Shown here piece after piece: positions 34,665 to 43,344 of a stretch of DNA of 64,000 nucleotides (position 1 is its first letter; each line of letters starts with the position of its first letter). Made by a program: the position numbers and the translations under genes. Source of the stretch: Aestuariivirga sp. GTDB taxonomy: Bacteria > Pseudomonadota > Alphaproteobacteria > Rhizobiales > Aestuariivirgaceae. The stretch lies in NCBI GenBank assembly GCA_030680855.1, contig JAUXUN010000025.1:85421-149420 (forward strand), given 5' to 3'. The notes beneath the pieces were generated by a model that was not told where the DNA came from, made no database searches, and worked only from the letters and a program-made list of their open reading frames with translations.

Positions 34665-35626
34665 CGAGAGCTCAAGACACGGTCATGCCCTTCGAGATCA
34701 AGCCTCTTGGGGTTCGCGGGCGCGTTGTCAGGCTTGGCGCGGTGATTGACGACATCGTGCAGCGCCATGATTATCCGCCGGTGGTATCAGCTTTGCTCGC
34801 CGAAGCCATCGCTCTCACTGCCATGCTCGGAGCCACGCTGAAATTCGAGGGCAAGTTTATCCTGCAAACTAAGACCGATGGCCCGGTTGATATGATAGTG
34901 GCGGATTTCATGTCGCCCGACGGGGTGCGCGGCTATGCGCGCTTCAACAAGAAGAAACTGGAGGCGCTCACAGCGCCTACCCAACAAGATTTGCTGGGCA
35001 AGGGCTATCTGGCGATGACAGTGGACCAAGGCTCTGACATGGAACGCTATCAGGGCATTGTGCCGCTTGACGGGACAACGCTTGCTTCGGCGGCGGATAC
35101 TTATTTCAAGCAATCGGAGCAGATCCCCACGCGGCTGCGGCTCGTATCCGGGCCGCTGCTGGCGCGGGGCGAGAAAACCACCCATTGGCGGGCCGGGGCC
35201 ATCATGGTGCAGCATCTGCCTCCCGAGGGCGGCATAAGCCCCATCCCGTTTTCATCGGGCGATAATCCGGAAGGCGAAGAGCAAGTTCCGGAAGATGACA
35301 ACTGGGTGAAGGCCAAGCTGCTGCTCGATACGGTTGAGGACCACGAGCTGCTCGATCCCACGCTAACCACGGAAGAACTGCTGTATCGGCTGTATCACGA
35401 GGATGGCGTTACGGTTTATCCGGCTGGCGCCATCATCCGGCATTGCACCTGCTCGCCGGATGCTGTGCAGAAGATGCTGAAAGGTTTTTCCGGCGAAGAC
35501 CGCAAAGACATGATCGAGAATGGCGAGATCAAGGTGATCTGCGAATTCTGCTCGACGGAGTACCGCTTTGATCCGGAAACTTTGGAGGCACTTGCTACCG
35601 GCAGTGCTCCAGCAGCCGCTTCATAA
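34661..35626 (+). CDS. hslO: redox-regulated chaperone Hsp33
   Basis: A 321-residue cytoplasmic holdase that is switched on by oxidation of a C-terminal zinc centre. The core domain includes [20 protein letters not shown] and [24 protein letters not shown]. The zinc-binding redox switch is visible as HCTC (CxC) and CEFC (CxxC) near the end. ATG at 34661 overlaps the argF stop; an internal ATG at 34685 is possible. Grouping with argF is common in alphaproteobacteria. The 3' end overlaps the convergent argE by 32 bases. Confidence 0.94.
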   Translation: MTRAQDTVMPFEIKPLGVRGRVVRLGAVIDDIVQRHDYPPVVSALLAEAIALTAMLGATLKFEGKFILQTKTDGPVDMIVADFMSPDGVRGYARFNKKKLEALTAPTQQDLLGKGYLAMTVDQGSDMERYQGIVPLDGTTLASAADTYFKQSEQIPTRLRLVSGPLLARGEKTTHWRAGAIMVQHLPPEGGISPIPFSSGDNPEGEEQVPEDDNWVKAKLLLDTVEDHELLDPTLTTEELLYRLYHEDGVTVYPAGAIIRHCTCSPDAVQKMLKGFSGEDRKDMIENGEIKVICEFCSTEYRFDPETLEALATGSAPAAAS

Positions 35627-36758
35627 ACACCTCGCATTTCTGCATCTCTGAAATGTCGATGTATTCATCGGGCTTGTGGGCCTGTTCGATGGAGCCGGGG
35701 CCGCAGATGATGGCGGGAATGCCGATCTGCTGGAACAGGCCAGCCTCGGTGCAGTAGGACACCGCATGGGTGCCGTTGGCGCCAGCGAGATGGAGCGCCA
35801 AATGTTCGGCGGGCGAATTATCCTCAGGCGCCAGGCCCGGCACGATATTGGTTTGCTGGTTGTTGATGCCTGTATTGCCTGCGATTTTCCTCATTGCCGG
35901 TTCAAGGCTCGCGGCGTATTTTTCAAAGCGGGCCGGCACTTCCGTGGGATCTGCCAGCGGCAGGAGCCTCGTTTCCCACTGGAAGGAACAATGGCGCGGG
36001 ATGATGTTCTTGGCGGTGCCGCCCTCTATGACGCCGACATGGATTGTCGAATAGGGCGGATTAAAGCGGTGCGAGGGATCGCCGCGCGCGGTCAAATCTT
36101 CGCGGATGCGGTTGATTTCGCCCAGCAGCTCGCCTGCCACCATGATGGCGTTCACGCCCTGGCCGGTAAGGCTTGAATGGGCCTCAAGGCCCGTCACTTC
36201 GGTGGAGAAGGTGAGTGCCGCCTTGTGGGCATTCACAACCTGCATCGAGGTTGGCTCGCCCACAATTACGGCTCTTGGCTTTTTCATGTGATCGCGGATG
36301 TGGGCCACGAGCGGCCTAACGCCCTTGCAGCCCACTTCCTCATCGCAGGAGAGCGCCAGATGAATTGGGGTTTTCAAATTGGCGGCCTTGAATTGCGGCA
36401 CCAGTGCCAAAGCCACGGCGATAAAGCCCTTCATGTCACAGGTGCCGCGGCCATAGAGACGGCCATCGCGCTCTTTAAGCTCAAAGGGATTGCTCGCCCA
36501 TGCCTGGCCGTCAACCGGCACCACGTCGGTGTGGCCCGACAGCACAATGCCGCCGGCGATATCGGGGCCGATGGTGGCAAAGAGATTGGTTTTCCTTCCC
36601 GCCTCATAGTCCACGCGGAAATGCGGAATGTCCCAGCTGTCGAGATAGCCCTCGACAAACTCGATCAGGGGAATGTTGCTATCACGGCTGGTAGTGTCAA
36701 AGCGCACGAGCTCCGCCAGCATGGCGTGGGCCGAATAATCATTTTTTATTTTTTTCAA
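35595..36758 (-). CDS. argE: acetylornithine deacetylase
   Basis: An M20-family metallopeptidase that releases ornithine from N-acetylornithine. Metal-binding motifs are LSGHTDVVPVDG with the family His and Asp, GRGTCDMKGFIAVAL, and SCDEEVGCKGVRPLV with Glu ligands. The TTG at 36758 overlaps the apaG stop (TTGA), gives about 12 residues before the conserved AMLAELVRFDTTSRDS, and is the preferred start. ATG at 36722 is the alternative. With argD and argF close by, the function in arginine synthesis is well supported. Confidence 0.92.
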   Translation of the reverse strand: MKKIKNDYSAHAMLAELVRFDTTSRDSNIPLIEFVEGYLDSWDIPHFRVDYEAGRKTNLFATIGPDIAGGIVLSGHTDVVPVDGQAWASNPFELKERDGRLYGRGTCDMKGFIAVALALVPQFKAANLKTPIHLALSCDEEVGCKGVRPLVAHIRDHMKKPRAVIVGEPTSMQVVNAHKAALTFSTEVTGLEAHSSLTGQGVNAIMVAGELLGEINRIREDLTARGDPSHRFNPPYSTIHVGVIEGGTAKNIIPRHCSFQWETRLLPLADPTEVPARFEKYAASLEPAMRKIAGNTGINNQQTNIVPGLAPEDNSPAEHLALHLAGANGTHAVSYCTEAGLFQQIGIPAIICGPGSIEQAHKPDEYIDISEMQKCEVFMKRLLEHCR

Positions 36759-37147
36759 TTTACGCTGTGCTCGCCATAAGGGCTGTCGAGGGAGAAGGCC
36801 GGCACGTCGACTTCGAAGGTTTCGCCGTGCTGGTTTTTCATGTGGTAGCTGCCCACCATGAAGCCATTGGGGGTGGAAAGCGGGCAGCCCGAGGTATACT
36901 GGAAATTCTCGCCGGGCTTGAGGGTTGGCTGCTCGCCCACCACGCCATCGCCGCGCACTTCCTGGATGCGCCCGAAGGCATCGGTGATTTTCCAATAGCG
37001 TGACAATAGCGTTACGATTTCCGCCCCCTGGTTTTCAACGGTGATGGTATAGGCCCAGACGAATTTGGCTTCGTCGGGCCGCGACTGGCCTTCGAGAAAC
37101 TGCGGCTGCACATGAATGCGGATATTGCGGGTCGTGCGGTTGTACAT
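36755..37147 (-). CDS. apaG: ApaG protein
   Basis: A 130-residue single-domain protein of the ApaG/DUF525 family, an immunoglobulin-like fold. Typical blocks are FVWAYTITVENQGAEIVTLLSRYWKITDAFGRIQEVRGDGVVGEQP and FQYTSGCPLSTPNGFMVGSYHM. Family members have been linked to Co/Mg resistance, but the biochemical role is not settled. ATG at 37147 (MYNRTTRNIRI) gives the standard length. It is directly followed by argE with overlapping stop and start codons. Confidence 0.95.
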   Translation of the reverse strand: MYNRTTRNIRIHVQPQFLEGQSRPDEAKFVWAYTITVENQGAEIVTLLSRYWKITDAFGRIQEVRGDGVVGEQPTLKPGENFQYTSGCPLSTPNGFMVGSYHMKNQHGETFEVDVPAFSLDSPYGEHSVN

Positions 37148-37233
37148 GGACAACAATGTAGCTTACTGCGGGCAGTTTTCCACTATATGAGTTACCCCCT
37201 TGCGAAATATGATGGAAACCCGCCAATAGACCC

Positions 37234-38349
37234 ATGACACGCACCTTGACCACCTCACAGGGCATCCTGCCTGCCCGGCTCATCGCTGATTATTGCAGCA
37301 AAGGCCTTATCAATCCGGGCCGGCCCCTTGATGATGACCAGATTCAACCGGCCAGCCTCGATCTCCGCCTTGGCGAATGGGCTTACCGGGTTCGGGCGTC
37401 GTTCCTGCCCGGCCCCAAGTCAACGGTGGAGCAGCGGCTCAAGTCGCTTGTCCTGCACCGGGTCAATTTGAGCGAAGGGGCAGTTCTCGAAACGGGCTGC
37501 GTTTACATCGTGCCCCTGCTTGAATCGCTGAAGCTGCCCAAGGGCGTTTCGGCGGCGGCCAACCCCAAGAGCTCCACCGGGCGGCTTGATATTTTCACCC
37601 GGGTGATTGCCGATTACGCCCAGGAGTTTGACAAGGTGCCGGAGGCCTATGAGGGGCCGCTCTATGCGGAAATCTCGCCTCGCACCTTTTCCATCCTGGC
37701 GCGCACGGGATCCAGGCTTTCGCAAATCCGCTTCCGGGCCGGAGCCTCGCTGGCGTCCGATGAGATTATCCGCGCGCTGCACGCCAATGAGGGCCTGATC
37801 TCGCAGGGACAGGTCAATATCGACAATGGCCTGGCGCTTACCATTGATCTTTCCGGGGCTGACAAGGACAATCCGGTCGGTTTCCGGGCGAAGCGCCATT
37901 CGGGCCTTGTCGATGTGGACAAGAAGGCGGGCCTTGAGGCGTCCGATTTCTGGGAACCCATCTGGCAGCGGGGCTCGTTGGTGCTTGACCCCGACCAGTT
38001 TTACATCCTCGCTTCCAAGGAAGCGGTGCGGGTGCCGCCGACGCATGCGGCGGAAATGGTTCCGTTCAATCCGCTGGTGGGCGAATTCCGCGTGCATTAC
38101 GCGGGATTTTTTGATCCCGGCTTCGGCCACAGCTCCGGCCATGGCGAAGGGGCACGCGCCGTTCTCGAAGTTCGTTCGCACGAGGTGCCGTTCATTCTGG
38201 AGGACGGGCAGATCATCGGGCGGCTGGTCTATGAGCCGCTGACGGAAGTGCCATCACAGGTCTATGGCCAGGGCATTGGGTCGAATTACCAGCGGCAGGG
38301 GCTGAAGCTGTCGAAGCATTTCAGGCCCTATGATCCGGGCAAGCGGTAA
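37234..38349 (+). CDS. dcd: 2'-deoxycytidine 5'-triphosphate deaminase
   Basis: Deaminates dCTP to dUTP for thymidylate synthesis. It is the 371-residue alphaproteobacterial form, about twice the length of the E. coli enzyme and built of two dUTPase-like halves. Motifs include the start TSQGILPARLIADYCSKGLI, IQPASLDLRLGEWAYRV, SAAANPKSSTGRLDIFTRVI and VGEFRVHYAGFFDPGFGHS. It is divergent from apaG and followed 43 bases later by a tRNA gene. Confidence 0.93.
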   Translation: MTRTLTTSQGILPARLIADYCSKGLINPGRPLDDDQIQPASLDLRLGEWAYRVRASFLPGPKSTVEQRLKSLVLHRVNLSEGAVLETGCVYIVPLLESLKLPKGVSAAANPKSSTGRLDIFTRVIADYAQEFDKVPEAYEGPLYAEISPRTFSILARTGSRLSQIRFRAGASLASDEIIRALHANEGLISQGQVNIDNGLALTIDLSGADKDNPVGFRAKRHSGLVDVDKKAGLEASDFWEPIWQRGSLVLDPDQFYILASKEAVRVPPTHAAEMVPFNPLVGEFRVHYAGFFDPGFGHSSGHGEGARAVLEVRSHEVPFILEDGQIIGRLVYEPLTEVPSQVYGQGIGSNYQRQGLKLSKHFRPYDPGKR

Positions 38350-38392
38350 GGGACTGGACGCGCGTTGCGGCTCCGACTAGCATCAGGCCCAC

Positions 38393-38467
38393 GCGGGCGT
38401 AGTTCAGTGGCAGAACGGTAGCTTCCCAAGCTGCATGTCGTGGGTTCGATTCCCATCGCCCGCTCCA
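38393..38467 (+). tRNA. tRNA-Gly(CCC)
   Basis: A complete cloverleaf: acceptor GCGGGCG/CGCCCGC, D stem GTTC/GAAC, anticodon stem GTAGC/GCTGC with loop TTCCCAA (anticodon CCC), T stem GTGGG/CCCAT with TTCGATT loop, discriminator T and an encoded CCA. The length is 75 bases including CCA. tRNA 3' ends are frequent integration sites, but I see no duplicated tRNA end downstream. Confidence 0.97.
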
Positions 38468-38533
38468 TAATCCATTGTTGATGTTCTTAAGGTCGAACTC
38501 CCGGAGACGAATCGCCTACTCTCAGAAGGTTTC

Positions 38534-39052
38534 CTATTCCGGATTCCTTGCCTCGATCAGCCAATCGGTGATGCGCCATTTCCATTTATCCAGCTTGGGC
38601 AAGTTCTCCAAAGGAAAATTCACGTTAAACGCCCTGGCTTGACCTTTCGGTATTCTTAGAATGTCCCTACGCGCAATTCCACTGCCGACGACGACGCAAT
38701 TGCTATCATAAGCATCGCAATTTGTGACTTCGATGGTGAGAGCTATGCTTTCAATCTCATAATCGGAGTTATTCTTGATAACCCCATAGATGTTCCACAG
38801 GGACAGACCCGGGTAGGAGGGTGGAGTCAGCTTGGAATCCGCCATTTCCAAATCTGTTGGCTTCACCAGACTCCTGGCAATACTGAGCCTTAGTTCATTG
38901 TCAGCACTTTCCTTCGCCGATTGCTGGTACCAAAAGTAGCCCAGCGGAAGAGCAGCAGCCAGCGCGACAAGAAGAAAAATGCGGAAGCCAGATGAAACCA
39001 CTGCAAAATAGATGATGACGAATAATGCGATTACGGCAACTAAAAGGCCCAT
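38534..39052 (-). CDS. hypothetical membrane protein, 172 aa
   Basis: Two adjacent hydrophobic segments at the N-terminus (GLLVAVIALFVIIYFAVVSSGF and FLLVALAAALPLGYFWY) are followed by a soluble domain of about 120 residues. That domain includes NIYGVIKNNSDYEIESIALTIEVTNCDAYDSNC and IPKGQARAFNVNFPLENL. The pattern resembles small beta-sandwich extracytoplasmic domains, but I do not recognise a family with certainty. It is less GC-rich than flanking core genes and lies between tRNA-Gly and the disrupted glycosyltransferase. Confidence 0.7.
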   Translation of the reverse strand: MGLLVAVIALFVIIYFAVVSSGFRIFLLVALAAALPLGYFWYQQSAKESADNELRLSIARSLVKPTDLEMADSKLTPPSYPGLSLWNIYGVIKNNSDYEIESIALTIEVTNCDAYDSNCVVVGSGIARRDILRIPKGQARAFNVNFPLENLPKLDKWKWRITDWLIEARNPE

Positions 39053-39223
39053 GTTTGTGCATCCGTTTCCTTGAAATTAGAAGTTCGACCCAGGCAGAAC
39101 CACTATACAGGAAATGGGAAACGCCAACAGATTAGCAACCGGACTTCGTTTTCGTGCCGCTTCATGCAATTTCCTGGTTCCAGCAATGTGCAAACCGTCC
39201 GCAGGCACGGGCGGCGGCAGCCA

Positions 39224-40247
39224 CTAGGCCTGAAACTTCGACAATCCGTGTTCGGTCTTGTTCCACTTGAAGGGCGCGAAAACCAATTGCCACAAGGCCA
39301 TCCAAGCGGCGATGGACATGAGAAGCCAATAGAAAGGCATTGTTGCGATGGTGAACCACCAGCCCCTGAGCCCGCGCTGGCGCAGCGCCTTAGCGCCTGC
39401 CAGCATGGCCACGCCATAGCCGAGCACAAAAACTTCCAGGTTCAGCATGGTCGTTACTGACACATGGAAAGGATTTATGACCAGAAACCAGGCGGAAAGT
39501 GCTATGAGGAAGGGATGAAACAGGGCCGAGATAAAAATGCCGGCGGTCAGGGCCTGCAGAGTCCAGAATCCCGTGGGGCCGAGTTCTTTCGCCGTCCTCA
39601 CGGGATTGCGCATATGCACCAGCCAGGTTTGCATGAAGCCCTTGAGCCAGCGGGCCCGCTGGCCCAGCCAATTGCCGAGCCGGGTATTGGCCTCCTCATA
39701 GGTGAGGCTTTGCACCACGCCAGTGCGAAACCCTAGCCGCGCCAGGCGCAGGCCCAAATCCGCATCTTCCGTCACATTGTGGGAATCCCAGCCGCCGATT
39801 TTCCGCAGGATGTGGGTGCGGAAATGATTTGAGGTTCCGCCCAGGGTGAGCGGCAGGCGGCGCGCCGCAAGGGCCGGCAGTATCAGGCCAAAGAGCGTGG
39901 CATATTCGGCGGTGAACTGGCGGGTTAGCCAGTTTTCATTGGGATTATAGGCGGTGAGCTGTGCCTGCAGGCAGGCCAGCGTATTATCGGCGCGGAAGAA
40001 TTCCCGCGCAACTTCGCGCAGTTGATTGGGTTCGGGCACATCTTCGGCATCGTAAATCGTGAGCAGGCTGCCATGGCAGAATTGCAACGCGTAGTTCAAG
40101 GCCCGGGGCTTTGTCTGCGGCGAGCCTTGCGGCACCACAATGACCTCGATGTGCGGCGGCAGATCAAATTTCTCCAGCGCGTGGCGGAGGTTCGTATCGA
40201 ACTCTTCGACGATGATCTTGATTTCCAGTTTTTCAGGCGGGTAGTTC
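39224..40247 (-). pseudogene. GT2 glycosyltransferase, C-terminal part (gene split by IS1595-family element)
   Basis: The downstream piece of a processive family 2 glycosyltransferase. Read from the insertion point it continues PEKLEIKIIVEEFDTNLRHA and on through IVVPQG, a DxD-type block in YDAEDVPEPNQ, GGTSNHFR, NVTEDADLGLRLARLG (TED), and QRARWLKGFMQ (QxxRW), then several TM helices. It joins in frame to the N-terminal piece at 44214-44943 once the element and one target duplication copy are removed. No other lesion is visible. The piece alone lacks a start and most of the donor-binding fold, so it is probably inactive. Confidence 0.93.
40240..40247. repeat. left 8-bp target-site duplication
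   Basis: GGTAGTTC directly abuts the left end of the element. The same eight bases follow the right end at 44214-44221. Eight base pairs is the duplication length expected for IS1595-family insertion. Confidence 0.95.
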
Positions 40248-40273
40248 CGGCCTTATGTATCAAGCGCACCAAG
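40248..40273. repeat. left terminal inverted repeat of the element
   Basis: 26 bases starting CGGCCTTATGTATCAAGC. The right end at 44188-44213, reverse-complemented, differs only at position 17 (G versus A). Similarity stops sharply after base 26. Confidence 0.95.
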
Positions 40274-40333
40274 ACTGCCTGAGTTAGGGACACTAAAAGG
40301 GGCGTTGTGTTCCCGCAACCCAAGGCCCCCTTC

Positions 40334-40795
40334 ATGCCCGAAACTCTCATAGCCAAGAACCTTGCCGACAAGCGCAAGGAAATCCAAGCCTATATCGGAA
40401 GCCTAGAGCGCGACCTGGAGCAGGCCCGCCGTGACCTGTCGGCCATCATGGCTACGGAACACATATTCAAAGCCCGTGGCCCGAACGTGACGGCCTACAT
40501 GGAGCTATCGTTCCTGTTTCCCCGGCATGAGCTTCCCAAGCTGGTTACGGCGGCCTTGACGGCGGCACCGGACGGCATGACCGCGCCACAGATCGCCAAG
40601 CAGATCATTGCCGAAAAGGGGCTGGCCAAGGATGACCGCCACTTGAGCAGGGCCATAGTCTACAAGCTGATTCAAGTCCTGAGACGGTGGGAGAAGGCGC
40701 GGAAGGTTACGCGGGTGAAAAAGGTGGGGACGGCGATAGTGTGGGGTATTGCCATCAATGTGTGCGGAGGTCTCCCTCCTTCGAAGCGCGAATAA
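40334..40795 (+). CDS. passenger gene: coiled-coil and winged-helix-like protein, 153 aa
   Basis: An N-terminal helical stretch (LADKRKEIQAYIGSLERDLE and on) looks like a short coiled coil. The C-terminal part, GMTAPQIAKQIIAEKGLAKDDRHLSRAIVYKLIQVLRRWEKARKV, looks like a winged-helix DNA-binding fold. Similar small proteins are common in alphaproteobacteria without known function. ATG at 40334 is favoured, with AAGG upstream; a GTG start at 40307 is possible. It is transcribed towards the ATPase gene, and the two 3' ends overlap by 41 bases. Confidence 0.72.
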   Translation: MPETLIAKNLADKRKEIQAYIGSLERDLEQARRDLSAIMATEHIFKARGPNVTAYMELSFLFPRHELPKLVTAALTAAPDGMTAPQIAKQIIAEKGLAKDDRHLSRAIVYKLIQVLRRWEKARKVTRVKKVGTAIVWGIAINVCGGLPPSKRE

Positions 40796-41966
40796 TTATG
40801 TATGGCTGAATCAATGGGCTAGTGAAGCGATAGCGAATCTTTCGCTTGCCTCCCGCTTTCTCCAGTATTTGACCGCGCCCAATTTCAGAAAATTCCTTCA
40901 AGTGCCGAGCAAAATTCGGAATATCATAATATTTTCCAGTATTACTACTGAGGGGTGTTCGCACGGCTGCGGCGCTGAAATAACCAAATTCATCTTTTTC
41001 AGCCAAAGCGCAGGCAAGCAAGACTTGCTTGTAAATCGTATCCGGTTGCTGACTCTTTGTTGCCTCATAGTAGGCAGATTTTATTGATTGCTGCCATTCC
41101 TCTAGGGATTTATTAATTCCAACCTGAACGTGGCCATCCAAGATTGTAAGCGATTTTTGGGAAAGAGCAGATTTAGCAGCATGCAAGGAAAGCAAGTGGG
41201 TCACGTATGGCAATCCTTGCGAAAGATTAACAATCGTTTTTAATGGGCCTGCTTCAATTTTCATTTTTATTTGAGACAACCCATTCTCAACAATGTCATT
41301 TATTTCAATATCGGACATTCTAGGCATTGGAATTTGGACAAGTGCGCGCTCAATAGAAAGATGGTCCTCAATAAGTTGATCGACCGTATCGGCAACGCCG
41401 ATCAAGAGAATCGTTGCGGAAACCGAATAGTCAGAAAGCATTTTTATCGTGTCGGCCATCATCATTCGGGATTTTCTATCTTGAAGTCTGTCGTACTCAT
41501 CAAAAATAAAAACGATTGCGGATTTCTGGGACAAGTCAGAAATTGTACGTCTGATATGATCCGGCGTCACCACATCGGGCATAGACTCAACAATGCTGGT
41601 GACCTCTAATCTTTCAGCTGCATTAAATCCTACACCACTTTTGCGTCGAGTAATTTCAAAGTCTTGAAGTATTTTTTTCCAAACTGAGGAATACGTATCC
41701 GAAGCATCACAGTTGACGCGCGGAAGGACAAAAGCTGCGACTCCAGTCAAATAATCTGACAAAACATTTGAAAGCGACGTTTTGCCAACGCCGCGCTCGC
41801 CATACAGCATTGCGTGCGATCCCTTTTGGGATACCGCATCCAAAACTTTATTTATTTGAGGGATTCTCCCGGAAAAAAGTTTCCGCGCGTTAATAGGTGT
41901 TCTTGGAGTAAAAACACCACCGAGCAGGAAGCTCTTCTTTTTCCATTCATCAACAGGGGTAGCCAT
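40755..41966 (-). CDS. passenger gene: AAA-type ATPase, 403 aa
   Basis: A P-loop ATPase with Walker A GERGVGKT at residues 56-63 and Walker B IVFIFDEYDR at about 151-160, followed by the sensor-like stretch SATILLIGVADTVDQL. The N-terminus (TPRTPINARKLFSGRIPQINKVLDAV) is like that of ATPases of the Orc1/Cdc6 or STAND-type clade. The C-terminal 100 residues could be a winged helix. The gene is strikingly AT-rich compared with the host. TniB-like target ATPases, Orc-like proteins and defence ATPases are all possible relatives; I cannot choose between them. Confidence 0.82.
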   Translation of the reverse strand: MATPVDEWKKKSFLLGGVFTPRTPINARKLFSGRIPQINKVLDAVSQKGSHAMLYGERGVGKTSLSNVLSDYLTGVAAFVLPRVNCDASDTYSSVWKKILQDFEITRRKSGVGFNAAERLEVTSIVESMPDVVTPDHIRRTISDLSQKSAIVFIFDEYDRLQDRKSRMMMADTIKMLSDYSVSATILLIGVADTVDQLIEDHLSIERALVQIPMPRMSDIEINDIVENGLSQIKMKIEAGPLKTIVNLSQGLPYVTHLLSLHAAKSALSQKSLTILDGHVQVGINKSLEEWQQSIKSAYYEATKSQQPDTIYKQVLLACALAEKDEFGYFSAAAVRTPLSSNTGKYYDIPNFARHLKEFSEIGRGQILEKAGGKRKIRYRFTSPLIQPYIIIRASKEGDLRTH

Positions 41967-42041
41967 TTGCCTTCAAACCCTACTAGTAAAGTGGTAAACT
42001 CAACTAGTAAACACCGAAACCCGTCTAATTGCAATAGACCC

Positions 42042-42995
42042 CTATTTCCCTCCCTGCCAGTAGCCCTTCCACACGCGACTAACGGGGTGCGCCAAGGCAA
42101 GGTCGCCAACGCGCCCCGCAAGCTCCCCATTGGGCAGGCCCCGATGATCTTCAAGCCATGCGGCATGGTTGGCGTACTGGTGAAGGTAGCGGCCAGATAC
42201 GAAGTGGTGCTGGCCCTGTATCATCCGGCGCAAGCGGCTAAAGTAGCTTTCGACTTGGTTGGTGCAGCTTTCCAGCGTGGCATAGGCTTCACTGTGATTG
42301 ATGCGGCCAACTTGCCAGCCATCATGCAGGCGGTCCCAATGGCTGGCCTCGTCGGCATGCATGGTGGCCATCCGGCTCACATGCTGCATGGCCAGTTCAA
42401 CGCCTTCCGCTTCCGAGCGAACTACGAAAGGCAGGGTGCGGCCCTTGCGTTGACGGAAGGCGACAACCACGCGGCGCTTGCCTGTCTGGTTTTCAGCAAG
42501 GCGGCGGTCAACCCGGTTTTCCTTCAAATTGGCAGGGCGCACGTAACCGCCGTTGTACATGCCATCAACCTCAACATCACCTTCCAAAGGCATTGCAGGG
42601 CGATCAGAGCCCATTGCCTCACGGATTTTGTGAGCCAGCACGAAAGCCGTCTTGTACTGGCAATTGAGGTCACGGCTCATCTGTATCATTGAAATGCCCT
42701 TGGCACCGTTCACGATCAGGCAGATGGCAGCTAGCAAGTCAGTGAAGGACATTTTGCGGCTGGCAAAAATGGTGCCGGACGTGACCGAGAACTGATAGCT
42801 GCAGCCCTTGCACTTGAACTTGCGGCGGGTGGAAATGTGATAGGTGTCCAGGCACCCGCAACGGGGGCATGTGGCTTGGCCACCTTCCCAGCGCATCTGG
42901 CAGAATGTCTCGTAAGCCTTGGCTTCCCCCATCTGGTAGATGCCCTTGAGGGAGAGGGTGCGGGAGGCGGCTGAAAGTAGGAAATGTTGGCTCAT
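42042..42995 (-). CDS. IS1595-family (ISXO2-like) transposase, 317 aa
   Basis: The N-terminus MSQHFLLSAASRTLSLKGIY is family-typical. A zinc ribbon follows with CPRC and CKGC pairs in ATCPRCGCLDTYHISTRRKF and KCKGCSYQFSVTSGT. The DDE-type catalytic domain shows EVDGMYNGGY, MHADEASHWDRLHDGW and SCTNQVESYFSRLRRMIQG. ATG at 42995 fits the family start; 43022 is an in-frame alternative. It appears intact, so the element may still be active. Confidence 0.95.
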   Translation of the reverse strand: MSQHFLLSAASRTLSLKGIYQMGEAKAYETFCQMRWEGGQATCPRCGCLDTYHISTRRKFKCKGCSYQFSVTSGTIFASRKMSFTDLLAAICLIVNGAKGISMIQMSRDLNCQYKTAFVLAHKIREAMGSDRPAMPLEGDVEVDGMYNGGYVRPANLKENRVDRRLAENQTGKRRVVVAFRQRKGRTLPFVVRSEAEGVELAMQHVSRMATMHADEASHWDRLHDGWQVGRINHSEAYATLESCTNQVESYFSRLRRMIQGQHHFVSGRYLHQYANHAAWLEDHRGLPNGELAGRVGDLALAHPVSRVWKGYWQGGK

Positions 42996-43007
42996 ATCAC
43001 TATATCC

Positions 43008-43081
43008 GATGATGTTACTCATCAAATATAGAGACTTGTATATCCAAATGCAAGGGTATATATCATCAAATACGATGATAT
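43008..43081. promoter_or_regulatory. divergent control region with two inverted repeats
   Basis: Between the divergent transposase and DUF6471-like genes there is a perfect 8-bp inverted repeat, ATATCATC-N6-GATGATAT (43060-43081), and a shorter GATGA-N6-TCATC (43008-43023). Both use the same GATGA/TCATC half-site with a six-base centre in a very AT-rich segment. This looks like operator DNA for a small regulator, possibly the neighbouring DUF6471-like protein. Confidence 0.5.
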
Positions 43082-43095
43082 TTTGAGGTCAATTT

Positions 43096-43344
43096 ATGTG
43101 CGCTGCAACATCGTGGAAAGACAACCCGGCAACGGTCGAATTTGAGGAAAAGGCCAAGAACCTCCTGAAAGGCGAGTTGAAACGGAAGGGTGTGACCTAT
43201 GCCCAATTGGCTGAGAAGCTGGGGGCCATGGGAATCTCTGAGACAGAACGCAACTTAAACAATAAGATCAGCCGGGGTGGATTCACAGCGGCGTTCTTCG
43301 TTCAATGTCTGACAGCAATAGGGGTGACCGAGGTGCGCTTGTAG
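43096..43344 (+). CDS. passenger gene: DUF6471-like small HTH protein, 82 aa
   Basis: An 82-residue protein with a helix-turn-helix-like core: LLKGELKRKGVTYAQLAEKLGAMGISETERNLNNKISRGGFTAAFFVQCLTAIGV. This resembles the DUF6471 proteins found in alphaproteobacterial genomes, often near mobile elements as far as I recall. It is divergent from the transposase across a 100-base region with inverted repeats, so it may repress transposition. It overlaps the next gene by 40 bases in another frame. Confidence 0.78.
   Translation: MCAATSWKDNPATVEFEEKAKNLLKGELKRKGVTYAQLAEKLGAMGISETERNLNNKISRGGFTAAFFVQCLTAIGVTEVRL

Noticed and set aside
38393..40247. Genomic island integrated at tRNA-Gly
   Set aside because: No integrase and no duplicated tRNA 3' end were found. 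The nearby mobile DNA is fully explained by the IS1595-family insertion.
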